A DNA stretch of 64,000 bases, taken from positions 1 through 64,000 of the forward strand of contig JABWBR010000010.1 of the NCBI GenBank assembly GCA_013360405.1. The letters run 5' to 3'. The notes beneath the pieces are model-generated. The model did not search any database and was not told where the DNA came from. It saw nothing but the letters and a program-made list of their open reading frames with translations. The translations under genes were made by a program, and so were the position numbers. Shown here piece by piece: positions 53,831-62,998 of the stretch; positions within the stretch are counted from its first letter, which is position 1, and each line of letters starts with the position of its first letter. The stretch is from Saprospiraceae bacterium. Its GTDB lineage: Bacteria > Bacteroidota > Bacteroidia > Chitinophagales > Saprospiraceae.

Positions 53831-56242
53831 TTATCCTGTATACACACTCAACAACTCGCCCAGGCGGTAAAAAGAAACCTCCCATTCAGCGTCGGGAAAT
53901 TTGCGTTCGCCGCTTTTGAAACTTTTTAATAAAGAAAAATACAAATTCTGGCTTTTCCAAAAATCGAGCGTCAGGCCCAATTGCTTGAGCATCTCCATGA
54001 CCGTGTTCAAATTATTGAGATGCGCCAGGCTTAATCCTTCTCCTTCGAGGTTTTTTATTTCTTTAAAAATGCGCTCGCCTGCAGAAAGCAGCAGAGAGGA
54101 TTTATCGCTCAGTTTCACCTGCCAGCGCTTATATTCGCTTACCAATCGCTTCAATTCGCGGATATGCAGGGCGCCGTTTTCGAAATACCGGTGCAAATCG
54201 TGGTTGACCACAAAATGGACGGCATTCAGGTATGCCTCGGGGACGGGTATGTCGTTTTGCGTAATGCTGAGCATGAGTTGGTAGTTGTCGTTATAAATAT
54301 CTCGAAACGACTGTTCTACATGGCCCAGGCTTTTGTTGGTGATGAGGCGCAGGATCTTGCGTTTTTCATCCTGGAAGAGGTGCTGAATGGTGTATTTTTC
54401 GGGGCCGAAATACTGCTGCATCAGGCCGATCACCTGGCCCAGGTCGGGCAGGCGGAAAGCGGCGGAAATTTGGCGGCTCATCTCGTCAAATACCCCTCGA
54501 TCCATGTCGAGCGAGATGTTGCCGATGATGTGGTGCTGACCTAAGTACACCACAGCAAAACTAAAGTGTTTTTGCGAAAGCGTAATTTTGGAATGCACGA
54601 TAGTACGACCGACTGCCAAACGCAGGCTGCCGGCTTCGAGTCGCTCGAAGACTTCACTTTCGGCAATGTAGTTGAAAAACTCGAGCCGCTCGGGGTATTC
54701 CTCAAAAATAGACGAGGCGGCATAGTGCATACCTACGCGCTCCAGATTGACGCGGGCGGGAATGACATGTTTGATATAACCCGCGGCGGCATTGGGATAT
54801 TCGTTGCTGGGGATAGTTTCCAGTCGCCTCACGAATTCATCGTGCAGGTCTATCTGAGTAATCTGGTGGGCGTAGTGGATAGCCCTGTTAGCATATTGGA
54901 GGATCTGGTTGGTTTCAATGCCGGATACCTCGTCAAAAAACCAGCCGCAACTGGTAAACATGAGCATGGCCTGGCGCTGCATCTCCATGAGGCGTATCAG
55001 ATTGGGGACCTCCTGTGGGTTTAGCTTGCGGCGGGTATGTTTGGCCAGGAAGCGTTCGAGGCTCTCCTCATTGCGTTGCAGCAACACACTGATATAATCG
55101 TTGCGGGCTTTCCACACATCTTTGAGCAGGCGGCCGGCTTCGCGTTCGTAGATCGGGAGGAGTTCGTCGCGCAGCCAGTTGAGCGTATCGCGCAGGGGTT
55201 TGCGCCAGGCCTGATTCCAGCCCGGGCGGCCTCCCGAATTACAGCCGCAGTCGCTGCGCCAGCGCTCCACGCCGTGCACGCAGCTCCATGAGCTATTTTC
55301 GTGTATCTGTACCTCGAATTTGGGTGGAAATTTGGCCAGGTACTGGGCGTAATTGGTAATAGTAGCCAGTCCGTGTTCCTCGATATAATTGAGTCCGTCG
55401 GCCAGGGCCATTTCGCCGTAGCGGTGGTGGTGGCCGTAGCTTTCGCCGTCGGTAGCGATGTGCACCAGTTGGGGGGTCTCGTCGTCTTCGAAGGCATCCA
55501 GGAGGCGGAAGGCAAAACCTTTGCCGTTGTTGAGCAACCCCTCAAAAGCCACACCCTGAGCCACGCCGCCGTGGTAGAAATACAGGGCGATACTGCGTCC
55601 GGACGGCAATTTGCATAAATACGGCTCCCGCGTATCGATGCCGCCGCCGGGCAGCTCTTTCCACTCTGTCTCGCCGATTTTGCGCAGCGCTTTGGCCTGG
55701 CGCGGCGCCAAAACGGTAAACGCGATGCCCTGGGCTGCCAGCACTTCGAGCGTAGCCGTGTCAACGGCGGCTTCGGAGAGCCACATGCCTTCGGGTTTGC
55801 GGCCGAAGCGGAATTCGAAATCGCGGACACCCCAGATGACCTGCGTTTCGAGGTCGCGCGGGTTGGCCAGCGGCAGGATGAGGTGGCTGTGCACCTGGGC
55901 CATCGCCGAGCCGTGGCCGCCAAAGCGGGCCTGGCTGATCTTGTCGGCATCGAGGATGGCCTGGTAGGTGGCGGGGTCGGCGGTTTCGAGCCACGACAGC
56001 AGCGTGGGCCCGAAATTGAAGCTGATGCGGGTATAGTTGTTGACGATCTTGACGATCTGTTTTTGCTCGTTGAGAATGCGGGCAGCCGTATTGGGCGCGT
56101 AACATTCAAAATTGATGCGCTCATTCCAGTCGTGGAAAGGCGCCGCCGAATCCTGCTTCTCAACTACTTCCAGCCAGGCGTTTTCGCGGGGTGGCTGGTA
56201 AAAGTGGCCGTGGATGCAGATATATTTATCCGTGGTGTTCAT
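53831..56242 (-). CDS. DUF3536 / glycoside hydrolase family 57 protein
   Basis: 803 residues, ATG start. The N-terminal GH57 barrel begins ICIHGHFYQPPRENAW (8-23) and carries the nucleophile region PEGMWLSEAAVD (Glu about 157) and HIATDGESYGHHHRYGEMAL for the acid/base. The rest is the DUF3536 region, including SSWSCVHGVERWRSDCGCNSGGRPGWNQAWR, a cysteine cluster typical of this family. GH57 enzymes are alpha-amylases, 4-alpha-glucanotransferases or branching enzymes; this subgroup is uncharacterised to my knowledge. Cytoplasmic (no signal peptide), so storage-glucan metabolism is likely. Confidence 0.88.
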   Translation of the reverse strand: MNTTDKYICIHGHFYQPPRENAWLEVVEKQDSAAPFHDWNERINFECYAPNTAARILNEQKQIVKIVNNYTRISFNFGPTLLSWLETADPATYQAILDADKISQARFGGHGSAMAQVHSHLILPLANPRDLETQVIWGVRDFEFRFGRKPEGMWLSEAAVDTATLEVLAAQGIAFTVLAPRQAKALRKIGETEWKELPGGGIDTREPYLCKLPSGRSIALYFYHGGVAQGVAFEGLLNNGKGFAFRLLDAFEDDETPQLVHIATDGESYGHHHRYGEMALADGLNYIEEHGLATITNYAQYLAKFPPKFEVQIHENSSWSCVHGVERWRSDCGCNSGGRPGWNQAWRKPLRDTLNWLRDELLPIYEREAGRLLKDVWKARNDYISVLLQRNEESLERFLAKHTRRKLNPQEVPNLIRLMEMQRQAMLMFTSCGWFFDEVSGIETNQILQYANRAIHYAHQITQIDLHDEFVRRLETIPSNEYPNAAAGYIKHVIPARVNLERVGMHYAASSIFEEYPERLEFFNYIAESEVFERLEAGSLRLAVGRTIVHSKITLSQKHFSFAVVYLGQHHIIGNISLDMDRGVFDEMSRQISAAFRLPDLGQVIGLMQQYFGPEKYTIQHLFQDEKRKILRLITNKSLGHVEQSFRDIYNDNYQLMLSITQNDIPVPEAYLNAVHFVVNHDLHRYFENGALHIRELKRLVSEYKRWQVKLSDKSSLLLSAGERIFKEIKNLEGEGLSLAHLNNLNTVMEMLKQLGLTLDFWKSQNLYFSLLKSFKSGERKFPDAEWEVSFYRLGELLSVYTG

Positions 56243-56598
56243 TGCTATGCTGTTTTGTACTTCCTTCCAAAACGGCGGTAAAAATAGCAGAGAAAAGTCA
56301 GGAATTTTACCCGAAAGGGAAATATCTGGCGACAGGCCTCCTGGTTGCGCTGTTTAGTACATGCGCAGTTTAGCTAAACCCAATCGCTAAACAGTTTTTT
56401 TATAAAAAACCAAAATAAATGTGATTTAATAAATCAAATATCCTATTTTTAGCAAAGATTTTGGCTTTCCTCCTAATAAAAAAAGATACCGCCTCTTTCC
56501 AATTTTCTGTTTTTCGGCTTTCTTCCCGAATGCCTCTTTCGTTGTATACGATTAGTACTCCAAACAATTTATTTTCATCACAATAAAACTACCCAGTT
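56243..56598. other. divergent spacer with GTTTAGC hairpin, otherwise empty
   Basis: Contains the GTTTAGC word hairpin near its left side (56352-56394), then AT-rich sequence without an ORF. No consensus -7 box was identified for the gene at 56599. Confidence 0.5.
56352..56394. repeat. GTTTAGC word hairpin
   Basis: GTTTAGTACATGCGCAGTTTAGC followed by GCTAAACCCAATCGCTAAAC: shortest member of the family at 5019, 37681 and 48835, again in a divergent spacer. Confidence 0.8.
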
Positions 56599-57399
56599 AT
56601 GACTATGATTTCAGTTGCTTCCGCCGCCGTAACCAAGGTACCCGTCAATGTAACGAGGACTCCTGTCAATGTCTCATTACAGGTATCCTCTATTTTATCG
56701 AATGTGCTCGTATACTATGAATGTCGCAATAGCGATGATTCCTTATGGGGCTGGGGGCATTTATCAGGCTTCCAAACAGGTGTTGGCGCCCAGTTTTCAA
56801 ACAGCGGGTATATTCAATTTATAACTTTACTGGTGCCCCAATTTAGCCGGGTAATCAGCAATAGCCCTATCTCAATTGAATATATTGTGGGCGCCGGCGA
56901 CGGCACCGGCTCGGATTTTTCAGGCACGAATGCGGCCAATGTAGCCATTTCGATATTGCCTAACACCTCTACAAATAATATTTTGGGCTATACGGGCCCG
57001 CTGACTTCTTTTAATGAAGATTCGATGCTCAACCAGGGCGCCATACTTAAAGCCAGTATTAAAGATGGCTATTTCTATGGCAGCGCGCCCAACAATAGTA
57101 CGGCAAACTTAAGTATTGAACCCGACTCGAATGGCGTAAGCATGCTCGAAGACAAAGTATGGATACACATGTACGATGTGAACAATAATTTATTGGGCAT
57201 AGTTGACGTAACCAGAGACGCCAACAACAGGGCTACGGTGATCAACAAAAATGTGAATTTTAATTACGGAGGCGGCAATGGTGACTTCCAGATATTCGCC
57301 CTGATCATTCCCAAACCCGACCCGAACGATCCAAATAGCACCATCTTCGAAATCGGCGACCCGAAGACAAACGCTAAGGTGAGGATTTCCCAATCGTAA
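56599..57399 (+). CDS. unknown cytoplasmic beta-rich protein beside the CHAT/CHASE2 cluster
   Basis: 266 residues, ATG start (two adjacent Met). No signal peptide or membrane segment. The sequence is rich in Asn, Ser, Val and Ile with few charged residues (VTKVPVNVTRTPVNVSLQVSSIL, VYYECRNSDDSLWGWGHL, FQIFALIIPKPDPNDPNS), suggesting one or two beta-sandwich domains. G+C is lower than in the flanking genes. Not recognised. Its stop lies 2 bases from the stop of the convergent gene at 57401. It might be a partner or substrate of the protease cluster, purely by position. Confidence 0.65.
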   Translation: MTMISVASAAVTKVPVNVTRTPVNVSLQVSSILSNVLVYYECRNSDDSLWGWGHLSGFQTGVGAQFSNSGYIQFITLLVPQFSRVISNSPISIEYIVGAGDGTGSDFSGTNAANVAISILPNTSTNNILGYTGPLTSFNEDSMLNQGAILKASIKDGYFYGSAPNNSTANLSIEPDSNGVSMLEDKVWIHMYDVNNNLLGIVDVTRDANNRATVINKNVNFNYGGGNGDFQIFALIIPKPDPNDPNSTIFEIGDPKTNAKVRISQS

Positions 57400-57400
57400 A

Positions 57401-58222
57401 TTACTGATTGCCCATTTCCTCGATTATACCTGCTATGACGAGGGGATGGGCATTCCCATAACAAGTCTGCAGATAGGGCATAGCGTGGTCGTGCAAAAAC
57501 GAGTGAGGCCGTGCATTCGATTGCGACTGGTACAACTGCTGCAACTCGTCGGCTACAAGCTGCCGGTCGGGGCACACCAATTGGAAAACGCCGATTTGCT
57601 GCGCAACGCCGGTGGTTTGGTCGCGATACAATAACCGGACAGACTTGATAACGGCGGGGTCGAGCACGTGGCCGCCGATATAGCGCAGGCTGTCGCTCAC
57701 GATCAGGTTGCCGTCTTTTACAGGGCCGCGTTTGATTATTACGCCGTCAGACAATTCCAACTCAAACGAAAAATAGTGGGCTTCATCCAGCACAAATGCA
57801 TCCGGGGGTAGCTTGAATGCCGCTTCCCCGACCAGCAATACTTTACCCCGGAAAAAAGCCTGCATTTCGTAAACCGTAGGAAAAGAAAAACCTTCTTCTT
57901 CCGAAAACGTGCGCACGCTGGTCGCGTAAAAATCGTCGGGGGGCAGCAGGGCTTCTTTGAGCGACAGTACGAACTCGCGGGCTACCCGGCTTTTCATCTT
58001 TTTCGGGCTAAGGATATAATACCCCTTGCCGGGCGACATCACGTAGGCGAAGGCTTCTTTTGACGAAAAATGAATTTTGGCGTCTGATTCGATCTTGTCT
58101 CTTTTTTGCAACAATCTGCCGTCGACCATGACGGAGTCTTTTACCGACACCACAAAATAACTTTGTGATATTGCTGGCAGACAGCTAACCAGCAATACGA
58201 ACAAAAACAATGCATTTCTCAT
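57401..58222 (-). CDS. periplasmic protein linked to CHASE2 gene, unknown function
   Basis: 273 residues, ATG start. Signal peptide 1-19 (ALFLFVLLVSCLPAISQ). An N-terminal SH3-like stretch (YFVVSVKDSVMVDGRLLQKRDKIESDAKIHFSSKEAFAYVMSPGKGYYIL) is followed by an unassigned domain with KVLLVGEAAFKLP and a C-terminal segment ending HDHAMPYLQTCYGNAHPLVIAGIIEEM. Only 15 bases downstream of the CHASE2 gene and on the same strand, so probably co-expressed. It may present or sense a cell-envelope ligand. Confidence 0.7.
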   Translation of the reverse strand: MRNALFLFVLLVSCLPAISQSYFVVSVKDSVMVDGRLLQKRDKIESDAKIHFSSKEAFAYVMSPGKGYYILSPKKMKSRVAREFVLSLKEALLPPDDFYATSVRTFSEEEGFSFPTVYEMQAFFRGKVLLVGEAAFKLPPDAFVLDEAHYFSFELELSDGVIIKRGPVKDGNLIVSDSLRYIGGHVLDPAVIKSVRLLYRDQTTGVAQQIGVFQLVCPDRQLVADELQQLYQSQSNARPHSFLHDHAMPYLQTCYGNAHPLVIAGIIEEMGNQ

Positions 58223-58237
58223 GGTACATGTTTTAAA

Positions 58238-59494
58238 TTAGGAAGTCACCCTGTGTTTGCGTTTGAACATTTGAGGCATTTTACCCTGTAAATACACAGG
58301 CGTTTTTTTCCAGAGGTATTCCACTATTTTCAGGTAAATCAGCAAAATCAAAATATTGATATGCCGGTGGAAAATAAAGTAAGACAAAAAAGTAATGACA
58401 GTCAGTATCGTTAATTCGTCGGCCGTATTCACTACCGCCTGCCAAAATTTCGACCGGGATACTTTTACCAGCCATGCCGGCTTGATGACTTGCAGGTCGA
58501 AAAAGATGCGGTACGACAGCAACAAATAACCCGCAAATAAAAACGCCAGCCACCAACTGGACAAGGCATTTTCACCCGAAACCAGCGTCAGGTAAGCATT
58601 GTAAAGTAATACGAGTCCGGGAAGCTTTTCAAAAGGCGTGCGGTGCATATCGTTGACAAAATCGCCGATGACGACCAATTTGCCCTTAAAAAAGGCCCGC
58701 ATGCTTTCTTCATCCATAAACTCCTGCGATTCCAGGATGGTGCCCATCGGCCAGACGGCAAAATTGGCTTCTCCCATTGTTTGTCCCACTTTAAAGTCGG
58801 ACTGGCGCAGCTTGAAGTCGATAATCGGCGCATGCAGGCTGCGCCGGCCGTTGATCTGGTAAAACAACCAGCCTTTCTGGTATTCAAACCTCGCGCCGTT
58901 CAGCTTTTCATACATCACCAGGGGGAGCGTTTTCAGGCTATCGCTCAGCATGAGCGGGTATTTTAAAAACAATCCCTGGGTCGCGTTGTACGTCGATACC
59001 GCGTAAGGCATCCGGATAACGGGGCGCGTATGTTTTCCACTTTTGTTTAGGTGGCTTACGCCCAATAATTTATCGCCGAGGCTGTCTACCTTGACCTGCA
59101 GGAGGCTATCTGCCGGTGAAGATTCAGCGAACAACACATCGCACAACACGAATCGCACTTCGTGCCGGTAGCGGTTGAGCAGGCTGAAAAACTGCGAAAG
59201 CTGCTCCCTGTCTGTAATTACAATGCGGTTATAGGGGCTTTTGTCACCAAATTCGTCTACCCCGTCTATTACCGCTTTATTGCCTGATACGTCTACAAAC
59301 AGTACTTCTTCCGGATTCGGTTTGGGGTCTATTTGCAATAACGATTTTTTGAGCAACGACGACCATTTGATCAAAAAGGCCTCGTCGCCAAAGGTATAGG
59401 GCAAATTCAGCCAATACAGCGAAAAGGCCAGCATCAGCAAGGCATTGAATATGCTAATGCCCCATACTATCCATTTATTCTTCGGTCTGATCAT
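58238..59494 (-). CDS. CHASE2-domain membrane sensor protein
   Basis: 418 residues, ATG start. One N-terminal membrane helix (about 8-29), a periplasmic CHASE2-like domain (about 45-290: EVLFVDVSGNK, FVLCDVLFAESSPADSLL, NFAVWPMGTI, KLVVIGDFVNDMHRTPFEKLPGLVLLYNAYLTLV) and three C-terminal membrane helices, the canonical CHASE2 topology. Unlike usual CHASE2 proteins there is no kinase, cyclase or CHAT domain after the last helix, only a basic tail. Divergent from the TPR-CHAT gene; CHASE2 and CHAT are fused in many cyanobacterial proteins, so a functional link is plausible. Confidence 0.8.
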   Translation of the reverse strand: MIRPKNKWIVWGISIFNALLMLAFSLYWLNLPYTFGDEAFLIKWSSLLKKSLLQIDPKPNPEEVLFVDVSGNKAVIDGVDEFGDKSPYNRIVITDREQLSQFFSLLNRYRHEVRFVLCDVLFAESSPADSLLQVKVDSLGDKLLGVSHLNKSGKHTRPVIRMPYAVSTYNATQGLFLKYPLMLSDSLKTLPLVMYEKLNGARFEYQKGWLFYQINGRRSLHAPIIDFKLRQSDFKVGQTMGEANFAVWPMGTILESQEFMDEESMRAFFKGKLVVIGDFVNDMHRTPFEKLPGLVLLYNAYLTLVSGENALSSWWLAFLFAGYLLLSYRIFFDLQVIKPAWLVKVSRSKFWQAVVNTADELTILTVITFLSYFIFHRHINILILLIYLKIVEYLWKKTPVYLQGKMPQMFKRKHRVTS

Positions 59495-59645
59495 TCGCGC
59501 TGACGATCCCTACTGGGTTTTAGTGAATCAAAGATGCAGTATGCAGGTGCTTACAATCAACAATTAACGATAAATAAGATGGAATTATCGACGATCCCGG
59601 AGTGTTTTTTCTTAGAAGTGTGATTTTTAAAAATTAATTTTTGAA

Positions 59646-59653
59646 TATTTTTG
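59646..59653 (+). promoter_or_regulatory. -7 element of the TPR-CHAT gene
   Basis: TATTTTTG, full match, 40 bases before the ATG at 59694. The 199-bp spacer to the divergent CHASE2 gene is AT-rich; no clear -33 box. Confidence 0.45.
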
Positions 59654-59693
59654 AAATGCGGTATATTTATTTTTTACAAAATCCCCGGTTATT

Positions 59694-62600
59694 ATGAGAA
59701 AACTTACCCTACTGATATACAATATATTGGGGTTTTGCCTGATTATTGCGCCACTCTCCAAAGCTAAAGGTCAATCCCCCGCTGATACAACCCTGGCCCA
59801 GGCCTATCTGGAACGCACTATCGTGCTGGCAGACGAGGGTCTGGAAGACAGTATAGGCTGGTACCTGCTGGAAGCCGCCAGGTTATACCAACAAGCCGGT
59901 TTTTATGAACTATTCTTGCAAAAGCACCTAAGCGACTACCAGTACGTATACGAAAACGGCTATTTCTCTCCGGTTATTGAAGCCATGCATACGATCGTAG
60001 CCGCCTCCCGCAAGCAACTGGGCGATTCCCACCCTTTGCTTGCACCCTGGTATTACCACCTGGGCCGCTCCCTGCAAATGCGCGGCGACAACGCAGAAGC
60101 CATGGAATGGGTGATGCGCTGCCTTACGCTCCAGCAATCCATACAGCCTACCCCCTGGCTTGATATCGCCTATACGCACAATCTCATGGGAGTTTGTTAT
60201 ATTGGCTTATATAAATTTTCGGAAGCAATAGCCCAATACAACAAGGCGCTGGAAATAAGAAAAAGAGAATTGGGTACCCGCCACCCACTCACTGCGTTGG
60301 TCATCAATAACCTCGGCTCCGCGCATGGCTATTTCGGGCTCAACGACATCGCCCTGCAATACTACCAGGAAGCCTTGTCGATAAGGGAAGAGGTACTACC
60401 TCCCGACCATCCCCACCTGGGCATCTCTATTTTTAACCTGGCCACCCTGTACAGCGACCTGGGCCTGACCAAAAAGGCCATCGAGCTATATCAAAAGGCC
60501 ATGCGCATCTATCAACTCGATGCCGTGGCCAACGACGAGCTCATCGGCGACGTGTATCAGAATCTGGGGGTTGAATACCAATATATCAATGCTTACGAGG
60601 AAGCCTTTGCCCATTTACAGCAAGCGCGTATCATATACGAACGCCAACCCGAGGTGAATCCCGAAAAGTTGGCATTTGTCGCCCAAAATATAGCCTCAAC
60701 GCTTTCCCTGCAGGGCAACTACCGGGCTTCAATCGACGAAAACAAAACCGCTATGGGTTGGTTTCGCAAGCAAGTAGACAGTATCGACTATCGGTTCGAA
60801 CCGCTTCTTACCAATATGGGCATGGACTACACTGCCCTGGGTCGCCTCGATAGCAGTCTGCAATACCACTACGAAGCGCTGGAAGTGCTCAGCCACTATC
60901 CCGAGGCCATCATGGAGCGCGGCAACGTGTACAGCAATATCGGCAATACTTACTTGCGAATGGGTGATTACGAGCAAGCGCTGGTGGCCCAGGAAGAAGC
61001 CCTCAAAGGGTACACTGGTAGTCTTGGCGAGCAACACGAGCGAGTTACCTACGCCCTCAACGAAATGGCCGCCACCCGCCTCCGGCAAGGCATGTTTCGT
61101 CACGCCTTTGCCCTGGCCCAGCGCGCCCTGGAGGCCAACTACCCCGCCACTTTCTCCAACGACCCGCCGCCGGAGGCCTATTTCAGCTTGCCACATGCAT
61201 TCAACTCCTTCCTGCTCAAGGCAAAAGCCGTTTTGGGCATGGAGGGCAATACCCGCCTGGCTGCTTTGTATTACCGCCAGGCCGACTCCCTGCTGTTGTA
61301 CCGGCAACAAATTCTGGTGTCCAAAGAAGACAAAATCAACCTGGCCAAAGAAACCTGGCGGCTCTCATCTGTTGCTGTAGCCAACAAGGTGGCCATGTGG
61401 CGGCACGACGGCAACGCGCGCCACCTCGAAGAAGCTTTTCATTATGCAGAACGCTGCAAAGCCAACGTATTGCTTTCTTCTGTGGCCGCTTACGAAGCCA
61501 CGCAATTTGCAGGCCTGCCCGATTCCCTGGCAAACAAAGAAAACGAACTCCGGGCTTTAATGGTCAATTTTCAGCAACAATTAGCCGCCGGCGCCGATAG
61601 CCTCTCCAGATCCGCTCTGCAACAGGCCTTGTTTGCCACAAGCCAGAGTTACCGTACCCTGGTTAACCATTTGGAAAAAAACTATCCCCTCTATTACGAC
61701 CTGAAATACGAAAAAGGCATCCCCACCGTGGGCGCCCTGCAAACCGCATTAGAACCCGACGAGGCTTTTGTGTCCTATTTTACCGCCGATACGGTCTTGT
61801 ACATTTTTAAGGTAACTAAAACCGGTTTTTCCGTGCACGAGCAATTTGTCGGCGCTGATTTTTACGATCACCAGGAGGGTTTGCGTAAAAGTATTACGCT
61901 CCAACTCGACGACGTGTATTTGCAAAAGGCAAGGCTATTGTATAAAATGCTTTTCCCGTTTGAATGGGAGGAAGGGATCAGGAAGCTCGTCCTGGCGCCC
62001 GATGATGCCCTGGTTAAGCTACCTTTTGAAACATTATTGCGCGAAGCTCCCGCGGGTTCATCCCTCGTCGATTACAGTAGTTTGGCATATCTGCTGCGCG
62101 ATTTCGCGATTTCGTATTCGCCATCGGCGGCGTTTTGCTACCGCCGGGCCAATGCACCGAAGCTTTCCGATGATACGCAGGGCTTCCTGGGCTGCGCCCC
62201 CGTTTTTGAAGAAGAATTCAGCCCCGACGACTACGCCCTGGCTTCCCGCACCGCCCTCGAAAGGCTCGAAACCGATCTCCGCGGCGGCGCCTTGAGCGGC
62301 CAGCGGGTCAAACCCCTGCCAGGTACGGCCAGGGAAACGCAAGCGGTGAGCCAACTGTTTACTTCCCGCCGCTTGCCGGCTACGGTGTTGCTGCATGCTT
62401 TCTCTACCGAGGCAAAGCTGCGCGCCGAGTTGGCAACCCCCTGGCGCTTCGTCCACCTGGCCAGCCACGGCCTCATCAATGAAAAATACCCCGACCTGTC
62501 GGGCATCCTGTTATACCCCGATACGCTGGCCGGCCAGGATGGGCTGCTCACCGCCGGCGAGGTGTACAACCTGTCGCTCCAAGCCGATCTGGTGGCCTTG

Positions 62601-62882
62601 TCGGCCTGCGAAACCGGGCCTGGCCGCATCTCAGGCGGCGAAGGCCTGCTGGGACTTACGCGGGCGTTTCTCTACGCCGGCGCCAACAACCTGCTGGCAT
62701 CGCTCTGGAAGGTGCAGGACAGGGCCAGCGCCGACCTGATGATCGCTTTTTACGAATACCACCTTATCTCGGGAACAAATGCCTTTGCGCCGGCTTTGCA
62801 ACAAGCCAAGTTGCAATTGATTGAGGAAGGCGAGTATAGCCACCCTTTTTTTTGGTCGCCTTTTATCCTGATTGGCAAATGA
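59694..62882 (+). CDS. secreted TPR-CHAT protease
   Basis: 1062 residues, ATG start. Signal peptide 1-26 (ILGFCLIIAPLSKAKGQ). Residues about 90-480 are TPR repeats of the kinesin-light-chain type (ALEIRKRELGTRHPLTALVINNLGSAHGYFGLNDIALQYYQEALSIREEVLPPDHPHLGISIFNLA), then a helical linker, then the CHAT domain (about 730-1062) with catalytic His925 in VHLASHGLI and Cys972 in LSACETGPG, ending FFWSPFILIG as CHAT domains do. CHAT is a caspase-like clan-CD peptidase; TPR-CHAT is also the protease of type III-E CRISPR effectors, though no CRISPR is present here. Begins ATGAGAAAACT, complementary to candidate sRNAs A and B. Confidence 0.88.
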   Translation: MRKLTLLIYNILGFCLIIAPLSKAKGQSPADTTLAQAYLERTIVLADEGLEDSIGWYLLEAARLYQQAGFYELFLQKHLSDYQYVYENGYFSPVIEAMHTIVAASRKQLGDSHPLLAPWYYHLGRSLQMRGDNAEAMEWVMRCLTLQQSIQPTPWLDIAYTHNLMGVCYIGLYKFSEAIAQYNKALEIRKRELGTRHPLTALVINNLGSAHGYFGLNDIALQYYQEALSIREEVLPPDHPHLGISIFNLATLYSDLGLTKKAIELYQKAMRIYQLDAVANDELIGDVYQNLGVEYQYINAYEEAFAHLQQARIIYERQPEVNPEKLAFVAQNIASTLSLQGNYRASIDENKTAMGWFRKQVDSIDYRFEPLLTNMGMDYTALGRLDSSLQYHYEALEVLSHYPEAIMERGNVYSNIGNTYLRMGDYEQALVAQEEALKGYTGSLGEQHERVTYALNEMAATRLRQGMFRHAFALAQRALEANYPATFSNDPPPEAYFSLPHAFNSFLLKAKAVLGMEGNTRLAALYYRQADSLLLYRQQILVSKEDKINLAKETWRLSSVAVANKVAMWRHDGNARHLEEAFHYAERCKANVLLSSVAAYEATQFAGLPDSLANKENELRALMVNFQQQLAAGADSLSRSALQQALFATSQSYRTLVNHLEKNYPLYYDLKYEKGIPTVGALQTALEPDEAFVSYFTADTVLYIFKVTKTGFSVHEQFVGADFYDHQEGLRKSITLQLDDVYLQKARLLYKMLFPFEWEEGIRKLVLAPDDALVKLPFETLLREAPAGSSLVDYSSLAYLLRDFAISYSPSAAFCYRRANAPKLSDDTQGFLGCAPVFEEEFSPDDYALASRTALERLETDLRGGALSGQRVKPLPGTARETQAVSQLFTSRRLPATVLLHAFSTEAKLRAELATPWRFVHLASHGLINEKYPDLSGILLYPDTLAGQDGLLTAGEVYNLSLQADLVALSACETGPGRISGGEGLLGLTRAFLYAGANNLLASLWKVQDRASADLMIAFYEYHLISGTNAFAPALQQAKLQLIEEGEYSHPFFWSPFILIGK

Positions 62883-62904
62883 GGTGAACAACACGGATTA
62901 CAGA

Positions 62905-62998
62905 GTTTGAGGGAGGGAGAGTGGGAGGGTGAGAGGGTGAGATTATACGTGTACAAGGAGCCCCCCCCTCTCACTCTCCCACCCTCTCACACTCTTAC
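62905..62998. repeat. GAGGGTGA / CACCCTCT word hairpin between convergent genes
   Basis: GGGAGGGAGAGTGGGAGGGTGAGAGGGTGAG pairs with CTCACTCTCCCACCCTCTCACAC around a TTATACGTGTAC loop. The minus-strand OmpA-family gene takes its last codon and stop (GAG TAA) from the right arm. Confidence 0.88.

Noticed and set aside
55021-56163. 380-residue minus-strand ORF overlapping the GH57/DUF3536 gene in another frame
   Set aside because: Arg/Ser/Pro/Ala-rich translation typical of a shifted reading of a GC-rich gene.
59694-62882. Type III-E CRISPR-associated TPR-CHAT (Craspase component)
   Set aside because: The protein has a signal peptide, so it is exported, and there is no gRAMP effector, Cas1 or CRISPR array in the window.
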